Assembly: GCF_029227915.1 (NCBI RefSeq) | Contig: NC_079888.1 | Location: 14,243,001-14,307,000, forward strand | DNA length: 64,000 bases | Reading direction: 5' to 3' | From: Hydractinia symbiolongicarpus | Lineage: Eukaryota; Cnidaria; Hydrozoa; Anthoathecata; Hydractiniidae | Part shown: piece by piece, positions 1 through 13,240 of the stretch | Layout of the letters: every line of letters starts with the position of its first letter | How positions within the stretch are numbered: the first letter of the stretch is position 1 | Notes under the pieces: generated by a model | Databases searched by the model: none | Told to the model about the DNA's origin: nothing | The model's input: only the letters and a program-made list of their open reading frames with translations | Program-made: the position numbers and the translations under genes

Positions 1-654
1 TCTTCAAAACGTTTTCAAGGTTTTGTTCCGCCATTTTGAACATCATGTGGCGAGTGAATAAATAAGTTAAACCAAGTTGGGAATTTCCGATCCGTTTAAA
101 TTGAGTAATATTTTTGGACAAGGAGATTTAATATTAAACTTGGGTTACAAAACCATATCTAACAATGAAGATTTAGGAAATGAGTCAAAAAAGAAGAAGA
201 AGCTTAAGCCAACTTAAATTTCTTTACCTTATATAAATAACTTAAATATAAAATGCTATAATGAAACTGCGTCAAACATCTATAACACAATAACCTGTGT
301 ACATTTATCATGTATCATTCTTGTAAACAATAGATCACTTAACACTTTGAAATATACTGCGTTTTCAAAATCTAATCAAACTTAGCATACCAAATATTAA
401 CTATAAAAAATTTTTTAATGGCAGCATATTTTGTGAAGTCATTAGAAACTTGAAATATGCCGAAAATACCACTTTATTAATTGTAGAACAAATTTTAATG
501 TTGAAGTTTCCGGAATCCAAATAAACGTTATTTAACATGTTTTCCTGTTTTTATGTAATTGGTATATAGAATGCTAAAAATTGTCCCAAAAACCGATATA
601 CACTATCTTTTTGTTCGAAAAATACAGGAAATCAAATTAATCACATGTCCAAAA

Positions 655-1242
655 TCTATATAATAATACGCCAGTTCCGTGTGTCTGTCTGTCACTTTTG
701 CAAAGTGGATTACATTCTTCAAAATCTCCTTTAACAAATTCTATAAAACATCGCCTATAAAATTGTTCTGTAATTTACCAAACTTTACCGATAAAATAGT
801 ATTGACGTCAAAGGAAAGTTAATTAAGATTAGTGAAGCCATTACAATGCACTTAAAACTTTGAGGCCAAATAACTTGGAAACGAGGTGGTGAAGTCAATG
901 TTTTTTCACCGCGTGGGTAACTAGGGACAACCTGGGACAATTTGGGTAAGTTTTCCAAGCCTAGGTCTCCGAATCCGCTTCGGAATGGACGGTTTGATGA
1001 CGTCATCAAAAAACCTTTGAACCTTGATATCTCTGCAACCGTTTGTCAAAGATACATGATTCTATACATTTTCTTGATCAGCATTTCAAGATCTATGCGA
1101 TGAAGGCAACAGGTATACAAATTTCTAAAAAAACATATTTATTTTGTATTTGCACTGCTGACGTCAGCAAAAAAAATAAAACAACCCATTTTTCCATTGT
1201 CCTTCTGCCTAAGTGGATTACTCCACGGGATTTATCGACTAG
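655..1242 (+). mobile_element. Helitron copy 1 of a head-to-tail trimer
   Basis: It starts TCTATATAATAATACGCCAG after an A, and ends with a small hairpin (GTGGAT..CCAC) followed by TTATCGACTAG at 1242. These are Helitron hallmarks: 5' TC, a subterminal hairpin and 3' CTAG. It is 588 bp, non-coding and contains several TGACGTCA-type palindromes. The next copy starts at the very next base. Confidence 0.8.
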
Positions 1243-1830
1243 TCTATATAATAATACGCCAGTTCCGTGTGTCTGTCTGTCACTTTTGCAAAGTGGATTA
1301 CATTCTTCAAAATTTTCTTTAACAAAATCTATAAAACATCGCCTATAAAATTGTTCTCTAATTTACCAAACTTTACCGATAAAATAGTATTGACGTCAAA
1401 GGAAAGTTAATTAAGATTAGTGAAGCCATTACAATGCACTTAAAACTTTGAGGCCAAATAACTTGAAAACGAGGTGGTGACGTCAATGTTTTTTCACCGC
1501 TTGGGTAACTAGGGACTACCTGGGACCAATTTGGGTAAGTTTTCCAAGCCTGGGTCACCAAATCCGTTTCGGAATGGACGGGTTAATGACGTCATAAAAA
1601 AACCTTTAAACCCTAATATCTCTGCATCCGTTTGTCACAACTACACGATCCTATACATTTTCTTGATCAGCGTTTCAAGATCTATATGATGAAGGCAACA
1701 GGCATACACATTTCTGAGAAAAAAAAATTGTGTTCTGACAGGTCTCTGCTGACATCATAAAATTTAAATGACGGTTGTTTTTCTCTGTTATCCTGCCTAA
1801 GTGGATTTTTCCACAGTCCTTATCGACTAG
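1243..1830 (+). mobile_element. Helitron copy 2 of the trimer
   Basis: Begins TCTATATAATAATACGCCAG immediately after copy 1's CTAG and ends TATCGACTAG at 1830, preceded by a GTGGATTTTTCCAC hairpin. It is 588 bp, the same length as copy 1, and clearly similar throughout by eye. No coding capacity. Confidence 0.8.
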
Positions 1831-2568
1831 TCTATATAATAATACGCCAGTTCTGTCTGTCTCTCTGTGACTTTTGCAAAGTGGATAAAATTTCTTTGAT
1901 AAAGTCTATAAAACGTCGTCTAAAAATTTGTTCTGTAAATTACCAAACTTTGACGTTAAAGCAATTTTGACGTCAAAGGAAAGTATATTAAGATTAGTAA
2001 AACCATTGCATTGCACTTTTAAATTTTAGGCTAAATAACTTGGAAACGGGTGGAAATAACTGACGTCATCTCCTGCGCAGGTAACTAGGGACCACCTGGG
2101 ACCAACTTGGGTATCTTTCCCAAACCTGGGTCCTTGAATCCGTTTCGGAATGGACGGGTTGATGACGTCGACACAAAACCTACAAACCCTAATATCTCTG
2201 CAACCGTTTGTCAAAAGTTCGTGTTCCTATACATTTTCTTGATCAGCATTTCAAGATATATACGATGAATGCAACGGGTGTACGAATTTGTGAAGAAATT
2301 TTTTTTGGAACTTTTTGTAGGGACTTTGCTGACGTCAGCAAAATTTTTATACCCTATATCTCCTTAGACGTTTTTCAAAAACATACGATACTATACATTA
2401 TTTCGATCAGCGTTTTAACCTCTGCACATTACAGACAACAAATGACTAAATTTCACCAGTTTTCTTTTTGTATATGCACTGCTGACGTCAGCAAAAAATC
2501 TAAAACAACCTATTTTTCCATTGTTCTTCTGCACCTTAGTGGATTTTTTCACGGACCTTATCGACTAG
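1831..2568 (+). mobile_element. Helitron copy 3 of the trimer
   Basis: Begins TCTATATAATAATACGCCAG right after copy 2 and ends TCGACTAG at 2568, before a T. It is 738 bp, about 150 bp longer than the others because of an extra internal segment around 2340-2470. The hairpin is degenerate (GTGGATTTTTTCAC). The host sequence resumes as tttatagaataattagg. Confidence 0.8.
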
Positions 2569-3266
2569 TTTATAGAATAATTAGGCCATGAAAGGTATGC
2601 GACTTATGCTTACAGATGTCTAATAGATAAATATGTAACATAAATGTGTAGCATAGCAAAACGAAATTATTAAAATTATTAAATGAGCATTGAGCGAAAC
2701 TTCCCCTTCCGCGAATTAGGTTGGCGGAAGTCACTTTACTGAATATAGGGATTTCTTAGTTTTGCGCAATATGCAACAAAAGACTTACAGGAGGAAGAAT
2801 CCTCCCCCTTCTCAGTATTTTCAGGGTTAACACAACTTATATCCCCTGTGTTTCTCTTATTACACACTTTCACACATTTTAACCAAACTGGTCATTATTC
2901 TAATTTTTCTACTATTCTTTACGATATACATTTTGTGTCAGAATCGTTTCACTTGAAAAAAACTTTTATCAGTCTGATGTAATTGATACTGAAATGTTTA
3001 TAGTAAAAATATGTTGTTTTTGGATGATGTTAAATAAACTTTGGTCATATATAATTGGTAGTCCTTGAGACTTTCAACAAAACGTGGCATAATACCCTCT
3101 TCAATATTTCGTTCATGTTTAACACTTAAATTTACAATCATAACATAAGAAAATGTGCGATATGTTTTTTTTGCTTTTAGAAAAATTTAAAGTACTTTGC
3201 TGGCGTTTCATTTCTGACATAAACTTCCAATCCAACATCACTCGTGTTATACATAAAAAAAAGTTG

Positions 3267-6200
3267 TTAGCTTGAAGCTGTTTCATAATCATCGTAACCT
3301 TTATTGCTTCTCTCAAGACAAGTGTAATTAGCTTGGGAAACGTCTTTTTGTGACAGTGATAATTCAGTGTAATGCTTATTTGTCTGAAATTATAGAAACG
3401 AAATTATTGGTAATCTCAACTTTTAGCACTAGTTGTTACAGCTTGTGTGAAAAACAATTTACAAATAATAGGGAGATATTTACTAGCCTGATCAGATTTA
3501 CTCATTTCCATATTGACTGAATTAGGTGAAGAAATCTCATCATACAGATTTCCCTATAAATATAAATGTTTAGCAGTACATACTTGGTTCGTCAATTTTA
3601 CATAACTTCTATAGATTAAAAATATTTTAAAAAACGTAAAAAAATGTGAATTAAATTTACTTGCGCAGGCGATTCATTTTTGTTTTTCCAATTAATTTTT
3701 ATTCTAAATAATAAAAGAATGCATAGAAATGTAATTTCTATCCAGTAAACCAGGTTCATGTAAGTGGTATCGGTTTCTTAACAACTGGCTTTAAAAATAT
3801 TAATAAATGAACGTGTAATATAATGTACTTACATCAATAAATTCTTCCTTTTTCCAATATAGATCATAAAACATAAAATTAGTAAAAATCCAACCAAAAG
3901 AGATAATACAACAATAACTACATTTTCAGTTTCAGTACTACATTTGTGAACAATAACAATGCGTGTTTTTCTTGTTGCATTAGTGGCAGTAATTTCTGTT
4001 GTTGTTGTTGTTTTTATTGTTTTGTATTCTGTTGCTTTTGTTGGTTTGGGTGATGGTGATGTTGCAGGTAGTGCGCTTAGATCTATGAAAAAAAATTGAT
4101 GTAATATAATTAATATAAATTTTAGGACAGAGAAAGTGATTTATCTTAAAGATACGTGACGTTATATTGTATAATTTCTGCGCTGAATATATAATAATAT
4201 AGTATAACTATATTGATTTTATAGATTTAGGACATGCAAGAAACATTCCCTTCATATTTAATCACCACATATCTTGTCGCAGAGTAGCGTAAGATATTCT
4301 TCCCTGTATCATCCAAGCAATTTATAAAGAGCTTGATTTTAACGGGATTAACGGGATTTTGTAAAAATGAGTACCAGAAAACAAAAGACTGGTATTATTT
4401 CTACGTGTACATGAATTTACTTGAGGTAGGCGTATTTTGTACACTATGCAAGGAGATTTAAAAAAAACATCTTAAAAATATTTTTCTTCTTACTTTCGGG
4501 AAAATTAGGACTTGATTTTCTTTTAAAAAATGTTTGCTTACTTACACGAAGCATTTCCTTCATATTTAATCATCACACATCTTGTCGCAGAGTAGTTTAA
4601 GATATTCTTCCCTGTATCATCCAAGCAATATATGAAGAGCTTGATTAACATTCCATCCCAGTGTTTTTTGAAACCTATTTCAACCTAGAACACAAAATAG
4701 TAATTTTATAATCACATAAGTATAATTAACTGTTTTCAAGAATATGACATACTTACAAATTGTTTCGCATAATTAAATTGATAAGTCAAAGTTTTTTTCA
4801 ATTTTTCGCCCATGTATGAATCCCAAACTGATGATGTTGCTACGTTTACGCTTTGAACATCTATTCTTCCAGCTGTGTGATTACTACAATTTGTTCCGTT
4901 TGGATAGGACGTCTTCTGCTGTAATGTCACTCTCAAACTTTTTTTAAATGCATCTCTCGAAACAAATCCAATAAACTGATCCGGCCATAAATAAAACATC
5001 AATTCACAGCCTAATATAAAATGAATCTTTGTGAGTGTTTCTTCTCATTACTAATTAATAACATAAAATTTATTAAAAAAAAACATAGTTATCACTTAAA
5101 ACTAACGCTTGAGTCAAAACTATGCACACGTGGGAAAGACTATAAGACCAGGGCAGATTTTACTGTGGTCGTTCTGACATCTTAAACAAGTAATCCAATT
5201 ATGATACGTGATGATAATTTGAGTTAACTCATTCCCATTCGCGATATTATAAAAGTTGTAAATCGTGATCATGCTTTAATACTCCAATTGTTTGGAGTGT
5301 TAAAGCATATATACTACAAGAGATTGAATGTATTAACTTTTTTTAACAGAAGTTTTAAAAGAGACATATAAAGTGGTATTAAAGACGTTTTGTGCCGGCT
5401 GAGAAGTGGGACTTTCCGACTTTAGGTTTTTTTTAATGTTGTGAATCGACATTTCTCGTTTTTTTATGTGAAAAGAAGTAGTTAATAAACTCTTTGTAAG
5501 ATTTTCTTTCATAATTTTAAAAAATCTAAAAAGTCTTTTATTTTGTTCGTTCTAATACTTCAAACACTTTTTGTCCATCCCTATACTGCGATTACAGTTG
5601 AGAAAATATATCCGATTTATGAGTCAAGATAATAAAAAATAGAAATTTATTCGGATTGCGGTTAAACTAGACTTTGCAAATTTATTAAAGCTTTTTCCGA
5701 ATTGGTTTGAATCCGTAACAATTGCTCGAATCCGTATAAATTTTCGAACGTAAACTGACCATAAAGCATAACACGAAGGTGATATTATTTTTGTGTATGA
5801 GTGCAAAAAGGTGAAAACGAATAACCTTTCCGTTTTCACAATATTTATTTTCGTTTGAATCGGGATACTTTCTTTGAATCCTGAATACGTCACATCCTTC
5901 AAGAAGTCTGAGAGCTCCACAACTCGCGTGTAAAAGACTTGTTTACTGCTTGTATCGTTCGTTGATAAGATGTCTTGTAATGATAACGAAGATTACAACT
6001 TAGAAAGCTCAGAATCGGATAATTCTTTTAATAAAAAGGATTATACGAAGCTATAGCTTTTTCGCACGATTTCGCACCTCTTGTGTCTCACAAAGAAGAA
6101 ATTAACAACGGTGTAAAATGTAACGAGGTTTCTATCAATGACACAGAACTATGCACTGGCAATACAAATTAACGCGAATGTGAAAATTGTAAATCGATGG

Positions 6201-9129
6201 AAACACATACTGATAGTGTGTGCTGGTATGGAATTAAACGAAACTTCTGATGATATTTCTTCAAGGTAGGAGAAGAGATATACAGCAACAGTTTTTGAAT
6301 GATGTACAATTTTCTTTGTCAACGTCTTTCTTTTTTAATAAGTATTTCATCACTTTTCTTGTTAGCTACATTCTTTTCATCAAGAAAGTTCATCTTTTAC
6401 TTCAGTAAAATATTCCTTTACCACTTCTTTCTGACTTCAAAAGTGAATTTAACGAAAATCATGAAGAATACTAAGCCACTTTTATCGTAAAACATTTTAT
6501 TTTTGTTTCATGAAGTGCAGCTCTACCATCAATAATTAATAACTGCTTTGATCAAAGTGTTAGTTCAATACATTCTTTGCGCTTCGCAGCAGCAGTTAAA
6601 CTTTTTTCCAAGTTCTTTTCAAGTGACAAACACCGAACTAGTGGTTTATTTCGGGATGTTTTTTCTTTAGAATGCGCGGAATTATACATGGTGATATGTT
6701 GTTAATGTTGAAACTCTCAGTTTGTGGTTACGCAATTATTTAGTTGCGTTACTAAAACCAGTTCTCCATTAGACTACTGGTTCGGTGATCCTCACAAAGT
6801 ATGTACCATACTTTGCTCTTTAACCAGGACAGTCACTTCACCCATCAACTATCGAATTACCTTCTTTTGCGGCACACCCAGAATAGATGTTGTTTCAATT
6901 TTTGTTATACAAAGTGTTTCATTTTGGAAAAAGAACGGACTTTTGAATATCATGGAAGGTGAACTCAGAAAAAAACTAAAGTTTGAACATGCTCATCATT
7001 TGGACAATTCGGGCGTATGTATTTCCGGAATATAATATAGCTGCAGAAAGTAATAGGTTCCTGCAGCTCTTTCGTTTACGATAGGCTAAGACTGCCAGCT
7101 GGAAACATTTTATTTTGAAAAATTATATTAAGAATGATAAGAGTTCCACGTTTCACCGCACGAGTAATGCACGTTGTTGTAAACACGTAAAACAAACATG
7201 AAATAATAGTAATAGGCAATAAAATCAAAATACTTCTGTCCAATTATGTCGTCGAAGTGAATTTTTAGTGGCGGTAAGGATGAAGAATTGTTGGAAGGAT
7301 TTTTATCGGCACTGACGATATCATGATCACTTTACATATTTTAAAGATCTTTTGTTGATTGTATCTCAACATTTTTACGATGTATGGCCTCTACGGGATC
7401 ACATTTGGTTCTAAAGGATCTCGTAAAAATATTTGTTCCAACGGATTTCTCCACTCTCCAGGGTGTACTTCAAGATCAACACCATCCCCAAGAATCAAAG
7501 GCTCACTAAAAAGGAGGAGGTCACTGAAAAAAAGATGATTAGTATGACACAATCTATAGCACAACCGGTAACTTGGCAATGGCATAACTGATATAAAACG
7601 CATATAATATGATATAAGACTTATCTTCTTGATGTAGTTACTCTGACTTTTCGGGCTTACTGAAAAATAAAAATTGTTGGAACAGCATCGTTGGTCAGCT
7701 GTTTTCTAAGTTCAGCTTAGAAAGTAACCTAAGTTAAAGAGCGCCGGTGGTATGACGTTACATTTACCACCTGAAAAAATCCGGAAGGTTGTTCCATCTA
7801 AAACGCTTCTTTTTAAAAAGAAAGAAAACGAAACAAAACTGACGAGCGCTGCGAAAGATGCGTAGCTAGCTGGACAATTTTTCTATTTCAGTATTTTATT
7901 TTATTGGAAATTACTGGGTGTTTGTATTGGAAATTGATACCATTTTACTTTGAGATGAAAATGTACAAAACTTTATTTGACTGTGTGGTGTTGATGTGTA
8001 CAAACAAAAAGAATGAGAGGACGGGAATTAAAAAGTCTTTTCTACAAATTGGCAATATTATATAAAACTTTTTACCAGGCGATCTCTTTTAAAGAACTGT
8101 CTGTATAGTGCGACGAACAAATATAAAACCTTTGATTGCTTAGTAGATCACCTGCACGACGTATTTTGTTGGGTCATTTTTGTCTGAGTTCTTTCTTGTT
8201 CAAAGACTGAAATCTGTGAAAACAAACATCTTTACATTTCTCTGATCGATTGATACATCCAGCGCAAAACAACTAACCATGTGTCAAATCGATTTGAAGG
8301 TAAAATATATACGAAAAGTGATATAAATTTAAAATAAAAGCCTTAACAATAACCTTTTTTGAGCGCACTCAAAGTTTTTGGACGATGTGGCGTCGTTATT
8401 TATATTCGATCTAGTCTAAAATGAAATTGTGCTTGTCCGTTTTTCCATAAAAGAAAAAATTATTGTTGCAGAGGTTAGTACAATAATTATGAATGAGGAA
8501 AACAAGTAAAGTAAATAGTTTTTTTTTTTATTTCTTATGCTATTCTTAGTACGTAAAAAGAAAAAAAAGTAAAAAAGATTTTCACTAGAGTTCCCCTCTA
8601 AGCGGATCAACAAAATCAACTTTTCCTATTCAGAATTAAATCCACAAAAACAAATCTACGTAGTAAGGTACAACTTTTGCTAGAATTTTGTATAAAAAGC
8701 CTGGTTTCAGCACATATTTATTTTTATTTGGTCTATGCCCCACCATTATTAATTTAGGGTATTTAACGTAAAATTCTTTTTCATTTGAAAAAACGAAGTA
8801 AAATATAAAATAAAACAGAGAACTCCATTTCAATCTCCAAAACTTCTATTCGTTATTGTAGGTCTGTGTTCTTTATATTCTGGCTTCAGGTTTGTGTTTA
8901 TTACAGTTGATTACAAGAGTAAAAATAAATATCAACATTTACCTGCTTCATGCATATATGTAACACATTTTATAGTTTGCATCGCGCTTTCTTTCATAAC
9001 GTAAGTTCCATTTTCACACGTACTCCCATTAGTAAGCCTATCTCCAGTCTTTTGTCGTTCAATTTGAAGTGAGTTTGCGAGTGGTAAGCAAAAAAGCATC
9101 AGTTTGATAACACACATAAAGTTCATCAC
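3267..9129 (-). CDS. Gene A: type I membrane receptor-like protein with ITAM-like tail, 7 exons
   Basis: I do not recognise the family by name. Inferred exons on the minus strand: 9129-8943 (leader), 5010-4757, 4684-4546, 4082-3833, 3703-3661, 3553-3488 and 3383-3267, about 351 aa in all. Exon 1 begins with ATGATG and a hydrophobic stretch ending LPLANS, a plausible signal peptide. The ectodomain has Cys in exons 1-3 (NGSTC, TIKC, GCEL, TNCSN, IYCLD, TRCV) and several N-glycosylation sequons. Exon 4 encodes a Pro/Thr-rich stalk, then a transmembrane helix (VVIVVLSLLVGFLLILCFMI) and a basic stop-transfer GKRK. Exon 6 holds NLYDEI; exon 7 holds YTEL, 11 residues, YTCL, then GYDDYETASS and a stop. 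Donors are GTAAAT/GTAAGT and phases 1,0,1,2,0 join cleanly. The exon 6 to 7 join is unresolved: phase demands a GC donor (CAG|GCTAGT) or a weak one. A surface signalling receptor is inferred from architecture only. Confidence 0.68.
4238..4337 (-). pseudogene. Partial second copy of exon 3 inside gene A intron 3
   Basis: A 100-bp stretch repeats the 3' part of gene A's exon 3 (NCLDDTGKNILRYSATRYVV-like) and is followed by GCATGT where copy B has a GTATGT donor. It lacks the 5' part and an acceptor, ending at ttgattttaacgg. Copy B has only one exon 3, and its donor region matches this partial copy rather than A's functional exon, so a local tandem duplication and partial loss happened in A. Confidence 0.5.
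5271..5308. repeat. Short inverted repeat with ACTCCAA arms
   Basis: Arms of 17 bp (ATGCTTTAATACTCCAA and TTGGAGTGTTAAAGCAT, one mismatch) around a 4-nt centre. The inner arm resembles the perfect hairpin at 24725-24756. Function unknown. Confidence 0.6.
5971..6260 (+). pseudogene. Possible decayed fragment with a Cys-rich P2X7-tail-like segment
   Basis: Starting ATGTCTTGTAATG, a plus-strand frame gives an acidic Ser-rich stretch (NLESSESDNSF). After a frame change and an in-frame stop it gives a Cys-rich stretch (ECENCKSMETHTDSVCW). The latter resembles the C..C..MPT..C zinc-binding start of P2X7 intracellular-like domains common in invertebrate and transposon proteins. The match is from memory and short; stops and frameshifts show it is not functional. 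Confidence 0.22.
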
Positions 9130-10856
9130 TAAATTATGAAACCTAAAAAAAAATATTTTGGTAAATGGCTTATCTTGTTACAATTACCAATTACAGTCTA
9201 ACTGGTCTTCAGGAAATTTTCTCAACCGTTTCAGCAATTTGTAAAAGGTATGGAGCAAGAAACACGCACGTATCAACCACAAGTCTCTTCGTCGTTGCCC
9301 GTTCAACGCACTTAATACAGATAATCAATCAATGTCAAGTTTATAACTATAAAACATTAATCCCTAAAAAAACTACTTATTCGATGTGAAGTATCTAAAA
9401 ATATTGGACAGTAGTCGAATTTAAATGTTTTTTCTTACTAACAGGATACTTGCAGAATTTCGTATTTCAAAAGTGACAATAGAAACAGAGCAAACCTTTC
9501 TTTCTTAAGCAAAGTGGGCGAAGGACATCGTTTATATTGGTGCTCAAGATTAAAGTTATATCATATATTTTTATTTTTTTAGTTGAAAACAATTGTTGAC
9601 GAAAAATTGTTGATGCGTTAGGCAATAACTATATACACATTTTCCATGTTCTCATTTTTTAACCCCAACTGAGAAAAGAATTATGTGAACATTTCAATCA
9701 TTACTTATATAATATATAAACTATAATATAATAAATAACATCTTTAATAAAACTTTCTCAAGTATTTTCCATAAAATTTCGTATCCTTTAAAAAAAGGGA
9801 AAGAAAAGACCAAAATTTAAAAATAATCTTAACCCGAAAATATAACAGGCAAGGTAAACATCAGTGTGTAAGACAAACAAACCAACTTTTGTTGTTGTTG
9901 TAGTCTCTGCGTATTATCTGTTTTGTTTTACCAAGTCTCTCTGCTTATGAAAGTAGTTTTATATATACTTATAAACAACGTCTGAAACGAAATTACAAGG
10001 ATTATAATAACTTTTGAAAGACATAATCCAAGAATTAAAAGTCGTCAAAATTAATGAAGGAGATTTGCATGGTTACTATGCAGATTTGTGTTTAATTGTA
10101 TATTTCTTGCATGTATGACTACCGTTTGTTGACACACGCTGTTCAGTTGTGTAAGTTGTATATACAATTTTCGTCATCTTCTCGATGCTGAATGCTTCAA
10201 CAGAAAATCGTTTTAGCTTAAACAAATGCTATAGAGCTGTAAAAAATTTGCAGTTATAAGTCTGATGAAAAGAATCGATGAGACATGCTTAGAAACAACC
10301 TACCCAGAAACGAATAAATTGAGTCGTGAAACTAAGTTGCTGAAGTGAGATATAATTCCGCAATTAGGAAGCAGTAAATTAGTCAATAAATTTATTTTAA
10401 TATATATAATAGTATAAATAAATAGCAGATTGGCGGTTCCATTTTCATTTGTTCTATTAGATACTACAACTCTGACTGACATGAAATCTGACATTGTATG
10501 GAAGTTCCACACATATTCAGGGCCCTCGAATCTATGCTTAAACTATTGGCAAAATTTGGAAAAAAGTCCTGGATTGTCGCCTGGTATCATTGTTGTTACT
10601 TTTCCTACTTGGGAAACATTTTAAAGTTTTAACAGCAAAAATAATTGTGGAACATGTCCCTTGGTTTCCCGGACCCCGAGTCAAGTTTGTAACTTTTAAT
10701 CTAGGGAAAAAATTGTGGTGTGTAGATTGCTGCTATATACTTTTGCTTTAAGAAAGAGAGGTGTATTCTTTTTGTACACAAAATGCTGTTTCCAGAGCTT
10801 ATGTTGAATTTATTAGAAAAAAATAAAAGAACCTAGCAATTCAATTAATCGTATTA
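9130..10856. other. Intergenic, no gene seen
   Basis: This is the region upstream of gene A's leader and would contain its promoter. I see AT-rich sequence, short purine/pyrimidine tracts and no supported open frame. Confidence 0.5.
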
Positions 10857-12470
10857 TCCTCTATATTATAATCTCTTAAATAATAGCCGTATTCTGTCTG
10901 TTCAAAATGGTTGCGGGCAGCTTTTTTCAGAAAAATAGCGAGGGGCCCGATTTTTACGGACCTGCGTTTTTCGGCTAGACGCCGTTAAATTCGGGAATAA
11001 TTTCGGAATCGCGCCAGAACCGGATAAATAAAAAACATGCTACGGAGGCCATTTCAGTTTAAAAGTGACGGTGCCAAGTTTGCAGATCACCTTTTTATCT
11101 TCTCTAAGCTTTTTAATTTTGTTTTCTTTCTGTTTTCACATGTTAAGGCAAGGTATATTTTTTTACCTTTTTTACCCACGTACAAGTCTTAAATCACCAC
11201 TTTTAAGATTTTGGCAGGGAACGTAGATCTTTACCCATCTTTAAGGCTAGCTAGCTAGCTATAATTAGCTTTACTTACTCATATTGTTTTAAATGTTTAT
11301 TCAGTTTGGTGTACTATTATTCATTTGTGTTTGTTGTTGTGGCTATCTAACTATAGTTCTTTAGCTACCACCTCTCACTAAAAGCTATAAAGTAGCCAAA
11401 TGCAGTTTGGCTAACAACAACATTCCTAATAATGATTACAGTATGCTAAATACAGTCAGGTTGCCACAGCTTTTAAATACTGTTAGGAAAATTTATTCGG
11501 GAAAATGAAATTGCTGAGTAATTTCTTTAACTGGACTGGGTAACGCCGGGCTGCTTCCTGATTTCTTTTAAAACCGAAGCGATAAAGATTTTTGGAAAAT
11601 AGTATTACCCCTATGCTCATGTATGTAGTCTGGTGTTAACGAGGGGCTGTTTTCTGTGATTTTATTTACACCGTTGTGATAGTTTTTTTGGAAAATGGTA
11701 TTACGCCTATTACTCATGTGTGACACAGTTTACCTGTAATAAACGTTCAACCAGATGTTAGGAGTAGCTTGTGTTGTCAGTTCTTTATTTAAATTGAAGT
11801 TGCGATAAGTTTTTTATTGGAAAAGGCAATTACGCCTATAACGTGTGTGTGACACCGTTTATACCTGTACTAAGTGCTCAGTCCGGTGTCACGATTAATT
11901 TGTTACTGTTTACTGAAACTTATTCCACAAAATAAAATAATTTTGACTTATTGTTTTTGCTATGACGGGGTAACAAATGGTTGTAAACTGTGCTTTTATT
12001 TTGGCTAAAGTTGTAGTAAAGTTATATTTTCCAAACTACATTACAACCGAAACACTATAATGTTGTGTGCGCTTTACTCGATTCACAACATATATTCTGC
12101 ATACCTGTACTAAAGCGCTCCACCTAAATGTGTGACACTGTTTGCCGTTTTTATTATGCACTTAACTTGACCTTCATTGCTAGGCCGCACAGCTTCACGA
12201 CATACTGTATACCTGTACTAAAGCGCTCCACCTGACCGTGTTGCACAGTTTGCGGTTCTTATTAAGCGCTTCAAGGCGTTCAACAACAGTGGCTTGTCGC
12301 TTACCCCGCGTTTCGACGCCGGTTCTCCCGGCTAGTACCCGTATACGTCTGTCCATCTTTCTGTCTGTCACGCAAAATGGTAGCTTAGCTGCGCAGGTAG
12401 CGAGACGCACGCAATGCGTTATAAAAAAAGAACGGACGAACCCGTGGATTTTCCACGGGCTAATGACTAG
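10857..12470 (+). mobile_element. Non-autonomous Helitron with internal tandem motifs
   Basis: The 3' end is classic: a perfect hairpin CCCGTGGATTTTCCACGGG at 12441-12459, then CTAATGACTAG ending at 12470, followed by T. The 5' end is placed at TCCTCTATATTATAATC (10857), after an A; an alternative is three bases further in. The interior (about 11600-12260) repeats a motif with tgtgtgacac, gtttacctg and tactaaagcgctccacc about five times. No RepHel protein is encoded. Confidence 0.65.
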
Positions 12471-13240
12471 TTTATTACAATAGTTACAATAAATTCTACT
12501 GACTTAACAAGTAGCTACTATTATTAAGAAAAAAGTACGCACATGAGTAGACACATGAGTGTAAATTTCGTAGTTTGTTCCCACAAGTAGTAGGTTGTTT
12601 GTACAATTTTAAACTTGAACTTGTCAAAGTTTACTGTTTTTATCAACATATCTTGGTACTTGTGGAGACTGACGTGGATTATTTCGTCATTTCCTTATGC
12701 TAGAAAGTGCAACGAGCCACTTTTAAACGTTTCTGGGCCTACCTCCGTGTAGTTTATGCCAACTTTTGTTTGTTTTTTATTTGGTTTGTTTGTTTGTTTT
12801 AAGTTACATCTATGTTGTAAACCGAGTTGGATTTTAAATCACGTTGACCGAAAGTCAAGATGGCTCAAACCAAGTAATCCTGGGCATATTACAGTAAACC
12901 AAACAGTTTCGACTTATATTCTTTTTAAACCAAGTTGACCACATGCATGAATTTAACTCGCTTCATTGTCCTTTGTAAAGTTCCCGATATATTGAAGTCT
13001 GAATAATAAGATAACAGGCTGAATTGGGTTCATAGTAGGCTTAAGTGACTGATGAGACATTTAAAAGTAAAAAGATGTATTTTTTAAAATAAAATGTGTA
13101 CAAAGATTTTACACTTCAAGTTCAAAAAGAGTTTGTTGTGGCTGAAAATCATTCAACAAACTCTTTCTCTTTGGCGTACTTGAACAGATCTTCAGGCAAT
13201 TGTTAAACTTCACTTTGCCGTCTATGCGTCAGCTAACTAT
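12471..13240. other. Non-coding spacer with a dispersed repeat fragment
   Basis: No gene seen. 12650-12750 (gacgtg.attatttcg ... tctgggcctac) is similar to 51170-51290, so a dispersed repeat is present. Confidence 0.4.

Larger units (their letters stand above)
1..5097. repeat. Segmental duplication, copy A (interrupted by a Helitron trimer)
   Basis: From base 1 to about 5097 the sequence matches about 13241-16108 at high identity by eye, apart from a 1,914-bp insertion (655-2568), small indels and the extra partial exon 3. It carries exons 2-7 of gene A. The left boundary lies outside the window. The non-exonic parts 1-654 and 2569-3266 hold no gene I can support. Confidence 0.85.
5011..8942. 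other. Gene A intron 1: mostly non-coding
   Basis: This 3.9-kb intron holds a short hairpin (5271-5308) and a possible decayed gene fragment (5971-6260). A minus-strand stretch at 7391-7520 reads GDGVDLEVHPGEW and looks peptide-like, but has no supporting context. I recognise nothing else. Confidence 0.5.

Noticed and set aside
1043-2591. Plus and minus frames of 60-127 codons
   Set aside because: They fall within the Helitron trimer, recur in each unit with changes, and match no Helitron protein.
3119-3316. Minus-strand frame reading REAIKVTMIMKQLQ
   Set aside because: It is an out-of-frame shadow of gene A's last coding exon.
12195-12483. Opposed 70-80 codon frames
   Set aside because: They lie within the Helitron's non-coding tandem motifs and 3' hairpin.
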